A stretch of 64,000 bases of DNA from contig JBAIAA010000110.1 of assembly GCA_037893245.1 (NCBI GenBank), positions 1,240,001-1,304,000 of the forward strand, given 5' to 3'. This document shows positions 34,986 to 49,900 of the stretch, one piece after another. This DNA is from Crossaster papposus. Taxonomy: Eukaryota > Echinodermata > Asteroidea > Velatida > Solasteridae. The notes under the pieces were generated by a model. That model saw only the letters and a program-made list of their open reading frames with translations. It was not told where the DNA came from and did not search any database. Position numbers and translations under genes: made by a program. The first letter of the stretch is position 1, and every line of letters starts with the position of its first letter.

Positions 34986-37900
34986 CTGCAAGGTCGGCCA
35001 CAGAATGACACAATTACATTGTAAACGACAAATACAAAACCATTTTGTAATTGGCTTGGAACGTAAAAGGCTTATAGCTAAAGCTGTGAGGCAGACTTAC
35101 CTCAAGCAGAAAAGCGGCCAGGAAGTACGCTATGGCCAAACCAAGGATCATACATCGGAAATCCAGAGGAACTTTCATCAACTGTCGACGAAATAAGAAA
35201 GTTTAATACAAACGAAAACGCAAAACATGAACTTACTAGTTCCAGCATAATTGATGTTGTATTAATTTTGTAATAATCGTAGGACTGATTTACATGAAGT
35301 ACTTACGTTAAAAAAATTGTATATTTCTGGAACGTACACCATAAGAACGAAAGTGGTGAACAAAAGCAGTACTATCAGATCAATGCTGAAAAGAACTGAA
35401 ACAAAGATAAGAAAACGTACCACACTTTGTTATACAGATTTTTGAAGACGTGTTTTTATGGTGTACATGCACTTGAAAGGAATTTGTATTCGAGGTTCAA
35501 CTGCTACTTGTCACTATCTTGACTTTATTATCACCATTATACCACCGCCATTGGCTTCTTACTGTTACAATCACCAAGTTGTTTTCTCCAGTTCCACCAG
35601 TTTCTCGCAAACCCTCAGAAAACACCGAGTATACAGTGTATCAATATCACCACCGCTGCCATTTTTTCTCGGACTTTGCTGCTCTAGTGGCGACACCTAA
35701 GACCATTAACGCATTGATCACCGTTTACCGTCAGCAAATAATCACCTTAGCCTCCCTTAAACTTCACAAATTGCTCGTCAGCACCAACATAACCTCCAAC
35801 ACCGCAATCAATATCATCCCCGAAATCATCAGCATCACCGCAATCAACAGCACGAGCTTAATCAGCATCATCACCGCAATCAACAGCATCACCGCAATCA
35901 ACAGCATCACCGCAATCAACAGCACGAGCTTAATCAACATCATCACCACAATCAACATCATCACCGCAATCAACAGCATCACCGCAATTAACATCATCAC
36001 CACAATCAACATCATCACCGCAATCAACAGCATCACCGCAATCAACAGCATCACCGCAATCAACAGCACAAGCTTAATCAACATCATCACCACAATCAAC
36101 AGCATCACCGCAATCAACAGCATCACCGCAATTAACATCATCACCACAATCAACATCATCACCGCAATCAACAGCATCACCGCAATCAACAGCATGCATC
36201 ACCGCAATCAACTGTATTACCACAATCAACACCATCACCACAATCAACCTTATAATCATCATAATCACCACTATATCATAATCACCACTTTATCACTAGA
36301 ATATTCACATTACCGTTCATTCATCATCACCTTCTTCATCACCTCATTTTCGCCATTACTTTCACCTCCTACCACCTGCGACATTAGACTAACGTCTTAC
36401 TGTTGGTATAAATCGGTTTTCGGTAGGGTGGTCCCTTTGAGAAGAGGAAGGAAACCACGATGTACTGGAATGATGAGATAAGGAACATAGTAGTGGCCTC
36501 GTAGTTGAGAAAATTCACGATGCTGTCTTCTTTAGGAACTAGTGGCGTAAACCTGAAAGGAAGAAATATATATAATTTGTTTTTTGTATTGCTATGCAGA
36601 ATATACAAGGATACTGTGGTGCTTAATACAGATTCACAGGTTTTATTTTTTCTCCGTGCTTACAAAAGAAAAGAAGGGATACATGTATTGCTCCCAATTT
36701 CCTTTTTAGCATGAAGGCCTTAGGCCAAGAGTTCGATCCAGTAAACCCCGCCCACTGCGCGCGTGGGTAATTCCCACGTGCTTCTTCCCAATGCCAAACT
36801 GCATGTTCCAGCCGCGCGCGGCTGTGATTGGTCAGTACACCACTAGGCGGGGCTTACTGGATCGGTATATTGCAAGCCGTAGCCAGTTATTACCCAGCCA
36901 AAGAACGTGCCCGAATTACTTGGCTGCGGCCTCTACCATTGACTCGTGTGTAATTTCAAGCCGCTTTGATCTGACTCACCAGGGCTGATTGATAAGCATG
37001 ATGTAAGCCACAACCTGGACGACAATCTGCAGCAGAATGTGAGTGAAGACAGAGAAAAGAATGGAAGGATCCGTCAGGTTTGCTTGCGGCTTACGCTTGA
37101 CGATGGAGGGGTAGGCCTCGTTGCGTGCGACTGCCGGAAAAAAACCCAAGAAACAAAATGGATGCATTGGGATCCACAGGGGCGCCACCAAGAGTTTAAA
37201 TCGACGACTTTCCGTTATATTCTTTACCATCGTAACAATGCATCTTCTTCAACGCCTTCGCGGCATCGCCATTTTGTCAGATAAGATCGACACAAAAGAA
37301 AGGCACCCTTTGAGGTGCGGGTAAGTTCTGTTTTATTTACCAAAGTTATCCCAACCCTGACAAAATAAAATACAATCCACTAAGATCTGTAATCGCGTAA
37401 TTCAGTTACCAAAATTCAATCCTAAAGCATCCAGTCTCACATGAACTCGCAACTGTGATAAAGACGTTCGTCTGTAATGCGCCGTATTTCTGGCCGCATG
37501 AGGGCGCTGTAAGACGCCATTTTCTGGGCACCCAACACAGGCAAAATTGCGTTTATTTAAGTAGTTTTAGTCACTTTACTTTATCTATAAATTGAATATT
37601 AGAAAGAATAACAATTTGGAGCTGTAAGAATATTTAAACTGACGTGAATTATCTCCTAATCACTTTTAATTATACCCCCAAATACCGTGAGCACAGCGCC
37701 CTCAACGTTCAATAATACGGCCTATTGACCAACCCTATAGTCCTGTTAAATGTGATCTAAGAAAAAGTAAATTAACTTGCGACTTGACTTTATTTACTAT
37801 GCAGGCTGAAATCTCAACTTATGAGCAGCCACACTCTGTTTACTGAGATTTGAAGTATTATAGCGTTTGAAGCATGCAACATCAATTACTTTGTTCACCT

Positions 37901-40900
37901 ACTGCACCTTTATGGCAAACATCTCGAGCAATATCAAGAAACCACAACAATCGAGATCATAATACGAAAGAAACTTACTCAACAGTGCCACTGTCGTGGT
38001 GATGGCGATATCCCAGTACATGAACATGGCATCGCTCGGAAAACCATCAACCTGACCAATCAATTAACGAATGAGATTCAGTCAGTATGTATATAACATG
38101 ATTGTTAAGGAAATAAGTATGTGCTTGGTTGGTTTTAAAGTAGTACATTTAAAACCAGACAGATTCATGGACGATGGTTAGACTCGGCGATAATTAGCGT
38201 CCAGTCTTCTAGCGACAGAACATTATTTCTGTCACTTTCCCAATCATGAATCAAAATATTATACAGTTATCATCGACACGACTTACCGAATTCAAAATGA
38301 CGACGGACGTGAACTGGATCATACTGTATATTGCCATGTACTTGAAGACGCCGAATGACGTCACTAAGGCGGCACGCCCTTCCCTGGTGAACGAATATGA
38401 ACAATTCGGTTAATTGGTGCATTAGGTATTAAAATGGAAGGCCATTTTAATACCAACCTTGCTTTCAGGGTCTACTTTCCACCTCGGGTTCTCTGTATTA
38501 TTATTATCCGATCCTACAATAGCATGATTACGTGCGTCCAATCCTGCTCAAAGCAATCTTCCCTTTTCAATTTTGCTTTTTACAATCTTGTTTGGTGTTA
38601 CACTGAATAAATGGCATTTTCCAACTTCAAGCTACAGCGAATTGATTGTGTTTGTGGACACTGATTTAGCATTGCCAGGATTTAACCTATCATGTATAAA
38701 ACCTTTTATTATGCAAGGTTTTTGATCGTGCAAAGCACAATGACGAGTTGGCGTACAGTGACAAGATGGTGACGAAGTTGGTTATTTGCGGATAGGGGCG
38801 AGAAATGCAGGCACGGCTTTGTAACAATAACAAATAAATTTAAAATAATCCTAATAATCCTAATGTGCTGTGGTATATCGCAATGTACTTAGTCGTAGCT
38901 TCAAAACACCTATTAATCAATCGGTCTGGTTAACCTCACTCACTTGACGAGGATGGGCACACACTCGATGTTCTGAATCTGTGAGGTGAAGGGCGAGGCG
39001 ACGGACGCCTCGGCCTCGGACAGGGAGATGCCCGTGTGTGCGGTCTTAAGAGCCCCGCAATCGTTGGCACCGTCACCGCACATACCCACGTGTAAGCTGT
39101 GAGAATGACAAGGGACATTATCATCTGTGACAATGTAAAACAGATCACTGTCTGCCTTTTTAAGATTTTTATCCCTTGTCACTATGTATAAATTCAAATT
39201 GTGAAATTGTGAAATTGTAAAATTGTAATTTTGTGAAAATCAGGATTGTTTTTTTTTTGCATTTCGGTTATTTGGGACAAAATAACTTACTCTAGATCTT
39301 GAATGGCCTCGACAAGTTGCGCTTTCTGGTCCGGCGACATACGTGCGAACACTGTACCCCTTGCGGCTATCTAAACCATACCACAAGATTTATATTAATG
39401 CGCAAGTAGTATTACAGCCACAATACTATGTATTTTTTATGGTACGTGTATTATCGCTATTTTCGTTTTATAAAACAGTATAATCATATTTTATAATAAA
39501 ATTGTAGTAGTGTAACACATTAGTTTATTACACACATTAGCAGTGGTAAGTTTGAATTCTCTGCAATCAAGAAGGTTATAGATGGATCGTTTAATACATG
39601 TTTATATTCAATTAAATCCCGTAACCTGTAATCTAATGGTTAAAAGTCACCTTGGGCATGAGTTCAGGAAAGTGTTCCGCCATGATTGCAAATGTCTTGC
39701 CGTCCATAGCGAAGTGGTACGAGTTGATATCAATGGCCGTCTCGGCACCTGAAAACGTCAACTGAACATCGTCTGAAATCTAGAACAGAAAACACTCCAA
39801 GACTGAACCAAGATAGATGTATATAACAATAATTATTATAATAATTTATTTATTTGTATAGCGCACATTCTATTATTGTTTTTTATTTAGTTGCGCTTTA
39901 CACAAACAAATTCTAAAAATACCCAACAAATTTAAGTTAAAAAGAATCGGATCTAGTATAAAAATACACTAAAATACAGTTGTAATAAATTTAAGTTATT
40001 AAAACACTATGTCAGAAAGAAAGACATACACAAGCGCACACAAATTAAAACCCTGAGCCCTCACCCCATCAACTGCGCGTTAAAGTAAAAGCCAATTTAA
40101 ACAGATGCGTTTTCAACAGTGCTCTAAAATAGGTTTCGGCTGGCAGTTTCGCAATAACTATATACAAAAGATAACAATCCGACATTTGTAAAACACATAC
40201 GACATCAGACGGTTTTCAGCTCAGCTAACCAGAGCCTTATTTTTCTTTCATACTTATATTTTAGTCCGGGTCGTACCTGCCCATTTTCCCGCCGGTAGTT
40301 GTTGCTGTTGGCGTGGTGCACGTTCGTCTCGATCGGCATATACTTAACAGTGGGCTGTTGTTCGCCGACAGGGGGCGTTGCTTCAACTTCGATGACGGCC
40401 TCGGTCGGCCCGATCATGCCGCACTTCTTTGCCATGTGAATGGCGGTCAGTTTGTTGTCGCCTGATGATGAGAAAAAAAGTGATTGGCAAAAACCTGTCT
40501 TGACCTTTGCGTAACCATTCATGCTGGATACTGTTGAATAGAGTTTGGAATGCATAATTGTTACATTAATTTTGTAGCATTTGAAACGAATCATGATTAG
40601 CTGCATTTTCGGAAGGAACCTGGGCGTCAGTCCTGTTTTATTGCCCAAGTCAAGTCACCAACATTTGTATTTTAATCCGCAAGACGATGCCTTACCTGTC
40701 ACCATGACAACCCTGAGGTCGGCCTTTTTCAGTTTGGCGATGACGGGAGTCGTCTGTGGCTTTAGCGTGTTCTGCATGATGATCAGCCCCAGCATCTGAA
40801 GATCGCACTCGACCTCGTGCCTGTACGTGTCAAAGTTCAAAGTTCACACGTTAAACAAAAGTAATTGCACATTTTGCAACTGCTGAGCTCATTGAATAAA

Positions 40901-43900
40901 ATATATATGCCAAAGTTCAAAGAGCAATAAGGTAACATTTCGACCGAACTTGGATTACGCGCGTAAACAAAAAAATCCCACCTCTGCAACTTTTGAACTG
41001 TGTGGTGCTTCTCCTCCAGCTCGCGACTGGCGATGGCAAGGACACGCAATCCTTGTTGAGTGTAATATTTCAGGACGTCTTCAAAATCTCCAGGAACTGA
41101 AATTAAAGAGATCGAGTGAACTCTGACATCGTGTCCACGTAGAATATCATTCTCCAAACTACACCGAAACCATGTGGCTTTTAATTTGCATTTATCCAAC
41201 AACGAAGTTTGATATTAGCCTAAAATATTGATTTAATTGGGGTAATGCGATAAATGCTGTTGTTTCAAATTTGTTAGACTTGTTAAATTTGTTACAAAAT
41301 TAATCATACAAAATGTTAAACTTAAGGTCACGTCTCACTCGTAAACGGTTCAAAGGGCATCAATAAGAGCCCTCATTTCCTCAAATTCCAGGTGAAACAG
41401 GTCCACTTGTTAACCAGTTAACATCGCCGAGCCGAGGGGCGGGATTATTTTTAACGAAACTCGATCCGAAGCGGGTTCAGGCTGATAGTGTCGGGAAGCA
41501 CACCCACGCATTTCCGGCCTTGCTCGCTGCTGGCATAGATTTTCGAACTTGAACTTGGCGTGTTTATGCGTCATCCGTTTTGAATTTAGGGAAATGTTTG
41601 CGTTTATATACGTCATCCGGCGCGAACTGGTTAACCTACACCCATCGGAGGAGCAATTCCCCCCAAAAACATTATCAATTATATAGTGTTCATGCCTCAT
41701 CTACGCCAAATCTAAGCAAATTAGTCTGGCCCTGCATTTTATGGCTACAGTAGATAGCACCGAGTTTGGATGAACTACCTGAAGAGGGTTCGCACATTAG
41801 AGCCACGGTCTCGGGCGCTCCTTTGACGAAGATGCTGTAGTTGACTGATCTGGCCGTCTTGGCGATGACACTCATCCGCTGGAGACCGGAGGAAAACGGA
41901 AACTGCTTCAGGATTCCAATCTCCTCCTGGTGAAATGTGAAAAACAGATTATTTTATTAAGAATGACTAAAAAAGACAAAGGTATCCAAGCTTGAAAAAA
42001 AACCTGGCATTTAAAAACAACGTAAAAGTTTCGTAAATAAAATAATGGTATTTCAGAGTCTGCATGGTGTTCAATATGCGGACAATTTTTTTAAAGAACC
42101 AACATAAATTATCTTCAGCCTTTTTGCTTCTGAATAAGATCTTGTTAAGATTGAAACATTATAGACCACTTAACTTATTTGATTTTAACATAAATTATAG
42201 TCGAATTTCTTACCGTTTCGCCTTCAGACGAGTTGACAATCGTGGGCATATAGACATCAAAGTTTCCCAGTTCTCCATCACTTGGTTCGCTTAAATTCTG
42301 TAAGTAAACATTTTAAAGTAATTAGTCTAAACAAATTGGGAAAATATACATAATTTAACCCTCAATCTCTATGTAAATATAAAAAATGTTACTTCTTTCA
42401 CATAAAATCAGGGTCAAAATGACCCAGAAAGATTTCTTTTACTAAAAAAAGTGTAATGTTTGACCTTTTTGACCCAGAAAAGGGTAAAGAAAATATAGAT
42501 TCAGATTCAGCGTCAATCTGATCCAACCTGCAAATAAATGTGGGGTGCGTTCCACTTACGCGAACTGTTTGCGCGAACGTTCGCCAACGTTTTGAGTTGG
42601 CGTTAGTTGAAGTGGAACGATATTTAAAAAACTACGTTTTCAAAATGGCGGCGCCCAGTGAAAGTGACATCGTTTGGTTCGCTGCTTTTTGTCCAACTCA
42701 TTATTTTTCTTTAAAAAATCTCTGTGAATGCTCAAAACAATCCACCGTTTATAACGAAAAGTATAAAACGTAAATAAAAACCGTGAAAAGAACCATGCCG
42801 TCTGCTAACCGCTTCGCCATCATTAAAATACGTCACTGGCCAACAGCGAACAGCTCGGAATGTCGTTCGCCGTTTTTGCTAACGTTTGCCAACATAATTG
42901 GCGCACATTGCGTTCCACTCACGCGAACAACGCTAACGTTGGCCAACGTTGGCAACGTTCGCTGTAGTGGAACGCACCCGTGGTGTTAATTTAACACAAT
43001 TCGGAATCTATATAGGACAATACCAGTACAATTTATCACCAGGTGCTCCTATACAGATACCAACGGTACAGCGTTTGCAGTGCAGCAATTTTTAGAGTTT
43101 ACAACATTTCCGGAATCAGATGAGATTTCCGGAGTCGCAAACGATGAAAACCCTGCTCACCCATTTGATGGACTGGAACATCTGAAGATCCAACGGGTCT
43201 CCTTTGATCTCACCGTCAATTACCGTCAGAGAGTGACAGGTGGCCATGGCAGCCACGAACGGGCCGAACGGAATCTTCGACGGATCGGAAACCATGACGA
43301 AACTGTCAATTTGTTAAAAAGAAACAGAGTACGGGTATGAATATTAGGGTAGTGCCTTATTATATATTTTTGTTTTAGGGATGGTGTATGCTCAAGTCTT
43401 GTACCTGTCCTTCTTCACAGGTGACACCGCGAGCAATTCCAGATGGTCTTCTGTCAGGGTACCTGTCTGAAAGAGAGAAACAGAAATAACGATTCTTGAC
43501 ACCTTTCTTCTGGATTTAGTGAGTTTGGGTTATTAAAAAGGTGATTAATAAGTGTTTTGATAAGAAACCTCCTGCAACCGCTCAAATCACCACTTCGATG
43601 TGAGGGTTTACCTTGTCGAAGCAGATGACATCCAGCATGCCAGCTAGGTTGATTCTTTGGGGACTTATGCAGAAAATCTTTTGGTTCTTGAGCCGTCTCT
43701 GGGCGTACACCATACCGATGGTCAGGGCAGCGGGTAGGGCTGGGGGCACGGCGATCGTAAATACGTCTAGGGCCTTCAAGATGATGTCGTGCGTCTTGGA
43801 CTGGGAGACGTTGACAAAAACAACTCGAACTTTGTAAAAATAATTAACTCCATGCACGGGTTTCAATATTATGCATACCAACGGCGCCGGCACCTGACGC

Positions 43901-46900
43901 CCACGCGAAGACGTTTATATGGTTGCTTCGTCTCGCCGTGTGTCTCCCATCTAAGAACTTTCTAAAGCGCCATCTACCGTTTGTACTGGGACTTCATACT
44001 CCTGACATTTATTACATTCGTTTTCACCCAGAGTAATCCTTGAAACTTTATATATTGGGGAATAGTGAACGTTTTAGGTTCTACCGCCACAATACAAAAA
44101 GGCATTTGCCGCTTAGATCGAAAGAAAGATGTATACAGAGGTAACTTACATGATGAAGAACCTTGATTGTGACGACGTAAATCGCACCAACGAACGCTGG
44201 GGGGAAATGGAATTTGTTTAGTGACGTAATACACACACGACGTTTCACAAAGATGGTCATCGTTGACATGACAGCGTTAAAGAACTGACAGAAGGCAAAC
44301 GAAAAACGGGGAAAAGAATTAACAATTGTTAACTTGTTTTGCCAGATTCGAATCTTATCTCACCGATGGAGGCCAGGATACAGATGAATCTGATGGCGTC
44401 CCTGTGCATCTTGAAGTCGATGGGTTTGGGGAAGAGGATTGATCTGACCAAGGACCCCTTTGCTGTCGAAAAACCTGTACCGATTAAAACAGGTGTGTAT
44501 GCCGTGAATCACTGTGAGAAACGTTAGCGCATTCATATGATTAACAATCCAAGAACCTACACTCCTGTTTCAGATTTACCCAGACTCCAAATACAAAATG
44601 CTCAGTCCCTTTCCGGGTCAAAATCGACACCCTTTAAGGTCACAATGACATAGATAAATGCTTTTTTGATCAAAGTGTCGTTTTTCACCTGACAAAAAAA
44701 AACCAAGCAAATATGGATTCACATAAATTTAAAGTCCCATTCAAATAACCCAAACTTATTTGATACAGCCACTCAAGTGTGAAAGCGAATCGATACCTGT
44801 TCTTACGACTACGGCAAGGATAGGCTGCCTCTCGGCCGATCGCCCCTGCAGTATCTCCGTGCCGCAGAACAGCGTGTGTCTCTTGTGGGTGTCCGGGCAG
44901 TACATCGGGGGCTGTTCGTTCTCTCTGACCGGTGGACACGGCAGGCTGGTCTTGGTGATTGGAACTGACTCACCTGATGTTAAAAAAATAGTTTATGAAA
45001 ACCTGTTTTCATTTTTTTTAAATGGGACATGTTTTATTTACATGTATGCGCATTCGAATCTATTACAATTATTGTTTTCTGCATTCTTACTCTTAATACA
45101 TTTCACATAAGTAAAGTCAAACGGTCAAGAGTCTAAAATTTCATTTAAAAAGTAGGACTTTTCTGTGTTTTCCAAGGAACATACATGAATTAACAGCCAG
45201 TGCCCAGTACCGTCTCATTTTGCCAGAACGCCTCACAAAATATTAACATCATCCTGGATTATAATTTTGTTCAGTTAAGATTAACTCAGAATTCTTCATT
45301 GGAGTTTGGTGCAGTTTCGTATTCTCGTTATGTCGACAGGTGGATATAGTGTATAGCACTTTTGGTAAAGTCATTATTGCTCGAGGGAAAGTCGCCATTT
45401 TAAAACACAAAAAAAAATATCACGGTGTTTCTTAAAAGCATCTCATTCCATTGTAAAGATGATCACTCTGTATCCATTTCGCACATATAACAGGGACAAA
45501 AACTTGCTCTGTAAATCTAATTTAATAGATGCCCAGGGGTCCTTCCGTGATTCGGTGAAAGGAATACGTTTTCGTCGATTTCGGAGGCTGATTACGGCGC
45601 CATTTTGCAAATCCAAATTGTATACAAAAAAAGCTGATGGTGCTTTCGGAAATTACCCGCGTCTGTTTAAAGGTGGCGAGAGAATGCGGCCAATATCCTC
45701 TTGCACTTTGAAACACTGGGGAACTCTTCCCGCGCCGATGGAAGCAGGAAACAATGGTTTAATTCACTTTTCATTAATTAGAGAACAATAAGATTGTTAG
45801 TGCTGTTGGTGCACTTCACAGAGTATATTTACGATCGAGTATGTTGTATTTTGAGTAAAACCTGGGTTTTCTTACCTTGATGGTAAATTTTGAGTATAGA
45901 ACTGACGAAACTCGCAGTACTGCTTTAATGATCACTTGTAAAAACAGGTGTATGCATTGTATTCCCATTGACGCCGGTATTATTTCCTCACTTTTGCATC
46001 GGATTATACGCATGACTGCACAGCAGTCTGTCCAGCAGCTGCACTGCACAATGCACCTGAGCGTGCACCCGTCACTAGAGTACAGCTGGCGCCAGCATAT
46101 CGGACCCGTTAGCGGGCCGAGGATATTAAAAGTGGTTAATAACATACAACTTGATATTTAACTATTTTTTACACAAAAGCCCGAATTTCAGGCGCAATTT
46201 AAAAGTATAGGTTGCAGAGATATAGGACAACCTTAAAATGATGATCGGTTCCCCCCGCAATCATCTCATAATAAGTAGGTTTGGTAAGGAAGGTAACAGC
46301 GTACTTCAAGCATGGCAGCCACGTGCCCCAACAGAAACCTCAAGCTAAAATATGCCACCTCTAAAACCACACCAAACCAATAATCCACAGTCCTTCTTAA
46401 AGTTGCAGTAAAGTAAACGTACAACTAACCAAACAAACAAACATCGCAGACTGTGTACGGGTGTGTTATACTATTCATCTCGCATGCCGAGTTAGATTCG
46501 ATCGGAGATCGATAACCTCAAAAAGGAAAGCATCGCCGAAAGAAATGAAATTTTCATTTCAGACAAAAGAGGATGAATAATTCCCTCGAATTGTACTCCG
46601 TTCGACTCCGATTCCCCCCTCCTACTTTCCTCTCTGCCGTTCATTCTCGGGGGTCTCATGGCAGCGGTTTCACAGCCGACGGTACCGCCTCTCGGAAGGC
46701 TTGCCAAGTCCTATTATTAGGAAGAGGCTCTATACAGTCCTGTATCGATTCCCCCTCGGATAGTAATCACCGACTTTCCTTGTTGTACCGGCGATGAAGG
46801 CTTTCCCCCTGTTGGTCTGGAAACACCTGCCTCTTCTTATTCCCTCCTCATTTGGTTCCCCCCCCCCCCCCCCCCCAGCCCCGCAACCTTGGAGGATGAC

Positions 46901-49900
46901 AAAATCCCACTCACACCTCGCCCGGCAGTGCGGCTCAAATCAGGCGTGTGGTTTTGATGAACTGTGATTCCAACACAATCCAGCGCGTCATCCAGCAAAC
47001 TGGGAGGGGGGGGGGGGGGGGGGTTGTTAGCATGGAGGGGTGAGGGGGGAAGCTACGTTGTTTCCCGTGATACCTTTCTACGCTATGACGCGCCGTGCAA
47101 CGTGTGTGTTTCCCAGAAAACATGGTTATAGTTTCCGCAGAAAGTAACAAAATGTTGATACGTCACACAAAACGTAAGCAAAATCGATTGGCCCCACTAT
47201 AGATGTGCACAGTGTACAGCGCTTTGATGACCGAAAGGTATAAATCCTGTATGTTATGAAACTTGCTAGATAAAGTGCTACATAATCTAGTATCTGACTG
47301 ACTAGCACGGCTACTTATCGCAAATTTAATCATAAGCAGCGAGGTGTTGATATACGTTCATGTCTGGTTTTTAATATTGAAAATTACATATTAATGTAAA
47401 CATTAATATTAACACTTTTCTCACCAAAGAGAATTGCGACTATTACTACTGACATTAAAGTGTTTAGGTTTTTAGGGTTTATTCTAGTTTCTGACACCCT
47501 TCTTTAAGAACCGCACGTTTGCTCTTACCCAACTTTATACAAGAGAACAACTTAACGACGAACAACTCGGGTGTAAACGTGACATTCGCCACCAATTTTG
47601 TTGTTGCAATTTCAATAACAAAAGGGGGAAATGCCTATATTAATTTTGGGACTTCGTTTAAATACAGAACATTGCGTCGATATAGACTTGTGAAATACGA
47701 CCTTGAGGTGTAGCGGCTCCATTCATTGTGGCGTAGAGCCACTGGCTACCTGCGCAGTTTCACGTAGCGTTATCGTGCGTGGTTACCAATGACAAACCCA
47801 AACCGATTCAGCGAGGCGTTGAATCGGTGACGTCAGGAAAGGTCGGTCGCCCGCTGTCGGCGGTTGTCATTTTTACGAGAAATCGACCCGCGCGTGTCTT
47901 CATCAAAGGTGCGAACATGCATCGACCAGTGACGGTGGATTGATGCGCATTTCATTCAATACCCTGACACATATTCAAGTCCAGATCAAAAGAAAATGAA
48001 AGATAAGGAGATATTGAGCCAATTTCTTTTAATGAAAGGAATGAAAGGGGGGTATTTTTGGAAGTACAGCCATGGCTAGACTATAGACTGACGCCAGTGT
48101 GAAGGCGTGAAGTGAAGTGCAAACTTATAACCTACTTTTGCTCGGTTGAAATAATAATTTGAACAGTACTCTAGCCGAGACATCATTATTTGGTCTTGGC
48201 ATGAAAATATTATCTTTGTATCTAGGATTCCAAGAGATTCTCCTAAGTATAATAAATCCTTGGGAACTTTATATCCACCTGTTGTAAGACTTAAGAATAG
48301 AGACAGTTTGATATTGTAATGCAGAAATCTTACCAAGAAAGACATCAGCTGGTTTTGATTTATCTTACCAGACATACTCTTGTAGTTGTTTAACCCTGAC
48401 AACAGTCCCAAATCTACCAATTTTAATGTAGTTTTGTTCACACACCCTATAAGGGATTAGGGTTAAAAGGTAATCTTATTCCAAAGTCAATATTGTCACT
48501 TGTTTCGTCAGTGTATAGTGTGGAAAGACAAACCTACCGGTTAGCATGCTTTCGTTGACAATACAGGTCCCGCTGATGAGAACGGCGTCGCAGCTCATCA
48601 TGCAGCCCCGGGTAGGGAGCTCGACCAAATCACCCGGTACCAGATCCTGTATAGAAATCTCCTCAAAACCTGTGAAATGAAATTTGTATTTGGCACCGTC
48701 AGTATAAAATTATGTCATCGTGTTGTTGTCTGTATACACAATTCACTCCATGGTATCAATTTCATTTGGTGGGAAGGCCCAACAGATTTAGTAAAAGTGA
48801 CTCTCGCTCGCAAGTCAATTTGAGTCAGACTCGGAAGAGTTTTGAGGCAATTTTCTGTAACAATGCTGGAGGGTTTGGCGTTTTAGTCCTGGCAGAATAT
48901 TTACGCACATTTAAGACATTTGGCCCAGGAAGCTTTCGAGGTTTATTTGTTGTTGTTTTTCTGTAAAATTGTTCGGGGTTCTTGACAGAATAAGCCGTTT
49001 GCGAGTTGAATTTGAATAACATCTTGTACACTGACTTGCTCACAAAGCTTGGCACCGTTTAACTTTAAATTATCCAGACCAAAGACACCGTTGCCATATC
49101 ACATAATTCGGGGCAAAATCTTGCATAGTTACACAACAGACGCTCAGCACCAATACATTGTTCATAATGTACTGAGGCTTGCTCCGAATCACGTGATATA
49201 GTAGCAGTCTCTTTGGTCTGTGGAATTCAAAATTAAAATGTGCAAAGCATTTTGAGCAAGTCAGTGTACCAGATGTTATTAAAATTTAACTCGCAAATGG
49301 CTTATTGGTCATTGCTTGAAACATATTTGAACGGAAAGCTGTTTTTACATTAAAGGTCACACACAACATTTTGCTTTAGCTTTTGTTGCAGAAACGGATG
49401 AATTTTGAGGCTGGTAATTCAAAGCAAGTGGTTCTGAAGTTTAGCATGACTCAGGAGGAGTCAGGGAACACTCCCATCGGCCACTCTGTCTGTTCTGTTC
49501 ATCCAACTTGACCATAACGATTTAACCAAAGAGTCAATTACTTCAACAATAATGTAGTCCGGTTAAAATATAAACGTTATCAAGCCATTTCCCGCAAAAC
49601 GCACTGGGCCTGGGCAAAAAATATGGGAAACCTTGGTATAAGATTTAAGAGGAAATGAGTACCCTGTGTGTTGTCGACTAATACAGTAAAACAGTATTGG
49701 TATGATGTGATTAAAATGCTGTTGTAATTAGCTACGGATGTCTGTTTTGGAAGGAAAGTGCATTAATTCTATAGACTTCAGGTTATTAAAAAATTGGGAC
49801 CTCCACCAGCGGTCCAATGACGAGGAGGAAATTCATTATAACCGCGGTGAGAATTTACACCTGCAGAGTATCACACCAGACGGAAAATAAAACCTCTGCC

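Noticed and set aside
35795..36245. CRISPR-like periodicity
   Set aside because: Contiguous 18-bp tandem units without unique spacers, in an animal intron.
35519..36481. 320-codon plus-strand ORF rich in Ile, Thr, Asn and Ser
   Set aside because: Product of the 18-bp minisatellite. It overlaps ATPase exon 28 on the other strand and has no domain.
45459..45791. 110-codon plus ORF in ATPase intron 10
   Set aside because: Antisense to the host gene and without homology signal by eye.
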